Shown here piece after piece: positions 59,570-64,000 of a DNA stretch of 64,000 nucleotides (the stretch's first letter is position 1; each line of letters begins with the position of its first letter). Both the position numbers and the translations under genes were made by a program. Source of the stretch: Adiantum capillus-veneris (Eukaryota; Streptophyta; Polypodiopsida; Polypodiales; Pteridaceae); the NCBI GenBank assembly GCA_014529385.2, contig CM043965.1, positions 17,061,912-17,125,911 of the forward strand, in the 5' to 3' direction. A model generated the notes under the pieces. That model searched no databases. It saw nothing but the letters and a program-made list of their open reading frames with translations, and was not told the DNA's origin.

Positions 59570-61111
59570 CTATTATCAATACTAGTGTGTTTTTTCTACA
59601 ATAAGGAGGAGTTGGTAGCACGTAAAACTTCTCGAGGAAGCTATCCGCGGGCCGATGACATGAGGTCAGCAGGTGCGTCAGATGGCATCTAGTGGCGTCA
59701 GGAGCGCGAACGAGGTCAATATTTGCAATCGGATGAGGACGGACACAACGTGGGTGTTTTCTTGTGAGAGTTATGTAGAAAGTTCATCATTAGGACCACT
59801 TTTTGGGGCCACTTCACGTGGTGGAGAGATGAATTATTGGTAAAAAGTTGAGTGCCATGTGTGCGAATGATGCAAAAAGGTGACAACTATGCACTGCGAG
59901 GTCAGTTTTTGGCCTGTTCGAGGTCCGTTTGAGGTCATCTAAAAGGCCACGGGTGCCCAACTAATAAATCTAAGTGTGAGAACTGAAAAAACAGAGAGAA
60001 GACCAGAAAAAATGTGGAGAAGAGAGGAGCAACAGCCGCAGGTGTGTTTTTGGGGTTTTTGGAGCCTGTTTTGGCCATAAACTGCTCATCCGAGGTCGGA
60101 TTTGAGCACTTTGAGATTCGGGGCTACAGGTTACAGGTTACAGGTTACAGGTTACAGGTTATAGGTACAGGTACAAGTGATTCACACAGGTACAGGTAGC
60201 TGGAGTATAGTGATCTACTAGCAGTGATGTCACTTGCAGTTGTTGTGGGTATGCATCACTTGGCGCCTGTTTGAGTGCATTGTCTGCTGGATTGTACGTT
60301 ACTTGTGGAAACTGCCATTGTACGCATTTGTGGAGCCATACTTGGTTGTATTTGGCAGTCCCAACCATTTCTGAGACTTGGTCTGGAAGATAGTCATTTC
60401 TGACACTTGACTATACGCGATTTGCATTAGCCTTCGTGTGAGGGTCGATAGCGTGAGGTTTTTATTGAGCTAGGAGATTCTCAAATGTAGAGATCCTTTC
60501 GGTGATACAGGTAGTTGGAGCACCCTTTTTGTGACCTCGCCATAGGCTATGTACTAGTGAGTCCTACTTGATGCTCGGGTTCTATTGTTGACAGTTTATG
60601 CATACATATACAGTCTATATTTTGGGTTCCTACTGCTCTATTTCTAGGGAAACTCTGCCAAAATTTTTCCAAGTTATGATGGCTGGTTTTTTGGTCTTTT
60701 GATCCATTTATGCTGTTATGCAGCTGAAATTTTGGCAAAATCGGAGGTTAAGTCAGGTGTGCCTTCTTGAGAGCTTCATGGTTGGATTTAATGGATGATC
60801 AAAATGGCCCTCAATTCACTCCATTTCATTTAACTCAAAGAATCCAGATAAATGTTCATGTGTCCAGGAAGATTTTTTTCCAACAACGCATAGTCTTTAT
60901 GTTCGGGCCAAGAAGATTATGAGAGATCTTGGAATGTCCTTTGCCTGTTGTAATTCCGATGATCAACTATGAAAACTCATTTGATGTGCATGTGTTTGTC
61001 CTTATCTAAAGTTGAGCTCCATTGAATTTTCTGGGAATTGAGTCAGTAAAAGTTTTGGGTTCTTGCACGTGTGTTCAAAGGGGTTCTCAAAGCATCATAA
61101 TTTGGGTAGCC
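59570..61111 (+). other. gypsy-4 LTR/leader region
   Basis: No gene seen. It must contain the 5' LTR, primer site and untranslated leader, but I could not place the borders. It includes a GGTTACA heptamer array. Confidence 0.5.
60121..60168. repeat. (GGTTACA)n heptamer array
   Basis: About five tandem GGTTACA units, the last changed to GGTTATA, followed by a few GGTACA hexamers to 60197. Confidence 0.92.
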
Positions 61112-64000
61112 ATGGCTTTCTCTTATCCGGAGTTTCATGGAAGAAGTGATGAAGATGTGGAAGAATTTTCGAAAAATATGGAGGTTGCCTGTATTAGCAA
61201 CCAGATTCATGACCCTACGCAAATGTTACGCCTTCTCCAAATTGGTTTGAAGAGTGATGCACGAGTTTGGTCTAAAGCATTTGAAGAGGAGTTGCGGGTG
61301 GCTGATCCACCTGTAAGGTTGAGTTGGGACAATCTACGACATGGGTTGGAAGTGGAGTTTGTGAAGATAGAAGATCCTGACAAAGTGTGGCAAGAAGTAC
61401 AGGCTTTGGTGCAAAAGGAAGGTGAGCCAGTAGATGCGTACATACGTAAGTTTTCATTGGCATGGGAGCGAATGTGCAAGGCCTTAGCACCACAGGTACC
61501 CCCGCCTGACATGATGAAGAAGGGCAGGTTCTTGGCTGGTCTTTGGGAGAATATACGTTGGAGAGTGGAGCTAAAGAAGCCTAGGACATATGAAGATGCA
61601 CTAGAGGTAGCAAGGAACAAAGAGTGGAAACTGAGGAAAATGAGCCAGTTAGGGGTGGAGTCTTTGCCAATGAGGTCTGAATTTCAGCCTATAGAGTCTT
61701 TACAAGGGCGCATGTCAGGGGTTCATCATGAACCAGTGGTTCCTGTTACTACTCAGGTTATGCCAGCAGTGGTCACTACAGCAGTGCAAGATGATGGGCT
61801 AAGGCAAGACATGAGGCAAATGGTAGATTTGATGAAGAATCTCAGCCTAAACATGCTAGGTCAAGTGGGAAATAATCGAGGTCGAGGGAGGTTTGCAAAT
61901 CAGCCAGGAGGTGAAGAAAGGCCTAGGAATGGTGTTGGACAAAGCAATGGTAGGTTTTGGAGACAGACGCCCACATGTTATAATTGTGGAGAGTTGGGTC
62001 ACATCAGCCCGCAATGTGATAAGCCACCAAGGATGGGGGGAGACATGTATCCATTGCCAAGACAGGTGCTAACTAGGTCAAATTATTATGGCATCGAAAT
62101 TAAGGGAGACGAAGGAACCAGTGGACTGACCCAGGAGGAAAAGGGAAAGACAAAAGTGCTAAGTGTAGTCACCTTGGAGAAGGCATCAAAGCTAGAGGAT
62201 ACATTAGTGATGCCTATTGGGAAGAGGACCACAGAGGATAAGGAAGGAAGAAGTGCCCCAGGTCCTAGTAAGAAGAAAGGAAAGAGCCATGAAGGCGAGG
62301 ATGTCAAGGCCAAGAGGAAAAGGAGAGCTCATCGAAAGTTTCATGTTTCAGATTTTCCACTAGGGGATGGGCAATTAAGCTATGACTTGAAGGAGGATCT
62401 GACGAGCAGGAAGGCAGATGTTACTTTTGGGCAGCTTATAGAGATGGTGCCTAAGCTAAAGCGACAGTGGAAGAGGATGGTTAACCCAATGGAGAAAGAG
62501 ACAGAGAGAGGTTCAGTGAAGGTGTTGGCAATGGACGAGCTACCAGACATTTGTCCAATAGTAGATGTGTGGCATAAAAGGAAAAATTTGGGACAAGGTT
62601 ATGTGGATGGCGGAGCCCAAATATGCGTCATAACACACTCATGCGTTGAGAAGATGGGTCTCACAGTGGCTGGGGTGTCAGGTTTTCGGATCAGATTGGC
62701 AAACCATCAAAAAGTAAAATGCTTAGGTGTTGTAAAGAGCTTAGAAGTGGAGGCATATGATGCAAAGGCAGTGGTTGATTTTCATGTGATGCCAGCAGGG
62801 TTGGGAGCATATCCTATTATATTGGGCAGACCATGGTTACGTGCAGTGGGAGCTGTTCAAGATTGGCGACATGGTACGATTAGCCTCTATGGAAAGACAG
62901 GTACCAAGAAGCTTTATAATATGGACACAAGGAAACGATTAGAGGAGCTTTATGAAGATGAGGATGAGTCTAGTGATGAAGACCCTTCCACGGTGACAGA
63001 TGAGGACAGTGATAGCACTACCAGCAGTGATGAGGATGCTGATGTTGCATTTCTTTTGATGGATAAAGAAATCCAGGAGTGTGGTTTAGTCGCATTTGCG
63101 AATGAAGTTGAAGATGAAAGTGAAGGGCCTTATGAAGTGATTGAAGGGCTGATGCAAACCAAGGTTGAGTTGTCAAAGAAGCAGGAATTAATGATGCAAA
63201 TGATTAGTGGAGACCTCTCAGCTATGGAGAAGGATATATATTTGCATATGATGGCTAGTTTTCCTGATTTGTTCATTACTTCATATGAAGAGATCAGAGG
63301 GTTCAAGGGTGAAGAGATGCATATAGAGTTGAAAGAAGGTGCTAAGCCAGTGCGGCAAAGGCTAAGAAGGATGGGTCAAGAGCAAATGGAAGCCTTGCGA
63401 GAAGAGGTGGACAAGTTGTTCAAGGCAGGGTTCATAGTCCCTGTGGAGACCACAGAATGGGTGAGTCCAGTAGTAGTCAGTCCAAAGAAGGATGGGAAGT
63501 GGAGGATTTGTGTAGATTTTAAACCCTTAAATGTAGCCACTAAGAAGAACCCATATCCTCTTCCATTCATCGATCAGATCTTGGATTCAGTGGCAAGTTA
63601 TGAGAGGTACAGTGTGTGTGATGGTTTTTCAGGCTATTTTCAATTGAAGATTGCTCTTAAAGACCGCACAAAGACCACTTTTATTACGCCATGGGGCTGC
63701 TATTGCTACACAGTATTGCCATTTGGGTTGTCAAATGGACCTTCCTTCTATCAAGAGAGAGCAAATTGGGTGTTGGAACCATTCATTGGTAGTTGTGTTA
63801 AAGCTTTTATGGATGACTTCTGTGTTTATAGCAGTCGAGCTAAACACCATGAGAAGCTGCAGATGGTATTGGCTCGATATGATGAATGTGGAGGACAACT
63901 AAATCCAAAGAAATGTCATCTAGCACAGCCAAGGGTGAAGTTATTGGGCCATATGGTGTCAGAAAATGGCATTGAGGCTGATCCAGATAAGGTTAAGTCT
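61112..64000 (+). CDS. gypsy-4 gag-pol polyprotein, intact as far as seen
   Basis: Open without a stop for 963 codons from the ATG at 61112 to the last base. Gag: FHGRSDEDVEEFSKNMEV, then WSKAFEEELR and GEPVDAYIRKFSLAWERM. Zinc knuckle: CYNCGELGHISPQC from residue 289. Protease: GYVDGGAQICVI with Asp499, then AYPIILGRPWLRAVGA. An acidic linker precedes RT: VSPKKDGKWRICVDFKPLN, motif A VCDGFSGYFQL (Asp837), LPFGLSNGPSFYQ, and motif C AFMDDFCVY (Asp901-Asp902). All RT catalytic aspartates are present. Like gypsy-3 it has DGG in the protease loop. RNase H and integrase lie beyond the window. The open frame suggests recent insertion. Confidence 0.93.
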   Translation, partial: MAFSYPEFHGRSDEDVEEFSKNMEVACISNQIHDPTQMLRLLQIGLKSDARVWSKAFEEELRVADPPVRLSWDNLRHGLEVEFVKIEDPDKVWQEVQALVQKEGEPVDAYIRKFSLAWERMCKALAPQVPPPDMMKKGRFLAGLWENIRWRVELKKPRTYEDALEVARNKEWKLRKMSQLGVESLPMRSEFQPIESLQGRMSGVHHEPVVPVTTQVMPAVVTTAVQDDGLRQDMRQMVDLMKNLSLNMLGQVGNNRGRGRFANQPGGEERPRNGVGQSNGRFWRQTPTCYNCGELGHISPQCDKPPRMGGDMYPLPRQVLTRSNYYGIEIKGDEGTSGLTQEEKGKTKVLSVVTLEKASKLEDTLVMPIGKRTTEDKEGRSAPGPSKKKGKSHEGEDVKAKRKRRAHRKFHVSDFPLGDGQLSYDLKEDLTSRKADVTFGQLIEMVPKLKRQWKRMVNPMEKETERGSVKVLAMDELPDICPIVDVWHKRKNLGQGYVDGGAQICVITHSCVEKMGLTVAGVSGFRIRLANHQKVKCLGVVKSLEVEAYDAKAVVDFHVMPAGLGAYPIILGRPWLRAVGAVQDWRHGTISLYGKTGTKKLYNMDTRKRLEELYEDEDESSDEDPSTVTDEDSDSTTSSDEDADVAFLLMDKEIQECGLVAFANEVEDESEGPYEVIEGLMQTKVELSKKQELMMQMISGDLSAMEKDIYLHMMASFPDLFITSYEEIRGFKGEEMHIELKEGAKPVRQRLRRMGQEQMEALREEVDKLFKAGFIVPVETTEWVSPVVVSPKKDGKWRICVDFKPLNVATKKNPYPLPFIDQILDSVASYERYSVCDGFSGYFQLKIALKDRTKTTFITPWGCYCYTVLPFGLSNGPSFYQERANWVLEPFIGSCVKAFMDDFCVYSSRAKHHEKLQMVLARYDECGGQLNPKKCHLAQPRVKLLGHMVSENGIEADPDKVKS

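Larger units (their letters stand above)
59570..64000 (+). mobile_element. Ty3/gypsy element gypsy-4 (5' part, runs off the window)
   Basis: A leader/LTR region of about 1.5 kb is followed by an open gag-pol frame from 61112 to the window edge. Protease (VDGGAQIC) and RT phrases match gypsy-3 more closely than gypsy-1 or gypsy-2, so it belongs to the same group. LTR limits, RNase H and integrase lie outside or cannot be placed. Confidence 0.88.

Noticed and set aside
59570-59600. TAGTG near 59585 as the CACTA-2 5' terminus
   Set aside because: The preceding bases do not match CCTCTTG and the following TGT does not match the GGG at 16471.
60121-60168. GGTTACA heptamers as interstitial telomere repeat
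   Set aside because: Plant telomere repeats are TTTAGGG or close variants; GGTTACA does not match in any phase.

Overview
This is plant nuclear DNA made almost entirely of nested transposable elements. The pointers are CACTA (TNP2-type) transposases with GT-AG introns, Ty3/gypsy gag-pol genes with plant-type primer sites, LTR elements primed by initiator tRNA-Met, a Mutator-type miniature element, a plant LINE tail, long (GA)n/(CA)n arrays, and fragments of two plant gene families (an HMA domain and a plastid-type CGFS monothiol glutaredoxin). I see no intact host gene. A large-genome land plant is likely; the species cannot be told.

Layout. 1-3105: decayed minus-strand gypsy pol (gypsy-1). 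4062-9801: a complete CACTA element (CACTA-1) with 12-bp terminal inverted repeats, an AGA target duplication, and a transposase gene whose six exons join into an uninterrupted 993-codon frame. 10428-15828: a complete but non-coding LTR element with tRNA-iMet primer site and GCCGG target duplication. 15829-16473: remnant of another LTR element.

16474 to about 59380 is one minus-strand relative of CACTA-1 (CACTA-2), split in exon 5 by a 39-kb insertion (17237-56062). That insertion is bounded by 166-bp LTRs and a GTACG/GTACA target duplication; it holds glutaredoxin pseudogene copies and was itself invaded by a 19.9-kb gypsy element (gypsy-2, 18568-38432), a 493-bp Mutator-like miniature element (38826-39318), a truncated LINE (40975-41638) and an 11-kb minus-strand gypsy element (gypsy-3, 44749-55997) that landed in its right LTR. 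From about 59570 to the window end runs a gypsy element (gypsy-4) with an intact gag-pol frame from 61112.

The most unusual object is gypsy-2. Besides gag, a first protease, RT, RNase H and integrase, it carries a tandem duplication of the integrase zinc-binding module, a second retropepsin-like domain (DSGA) downstream of and in frame with the integrase C-terminus, a tail of W-x-P-K repeats, a 2.5-kb spacer with repeated GGCAGCAACC palindromes that also occur in its 5' leader, and a further 3.7-kb coiled-coil coding region of unknown function ending just before the polypurine tract. This copy is mutated, including loss of a catalytic RT aspartate.

Inferred order of events: CACTA-2 into an older LTR element; the short-LTR element into CACTA-2; gypsy-2, the miniature element, the LINE and gypsy-3 into the short-LTR element. 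Gypsy-3, with near-identical 2.67-kb LTRs, and gypsy-4, with an open gag-pol, look youngest.
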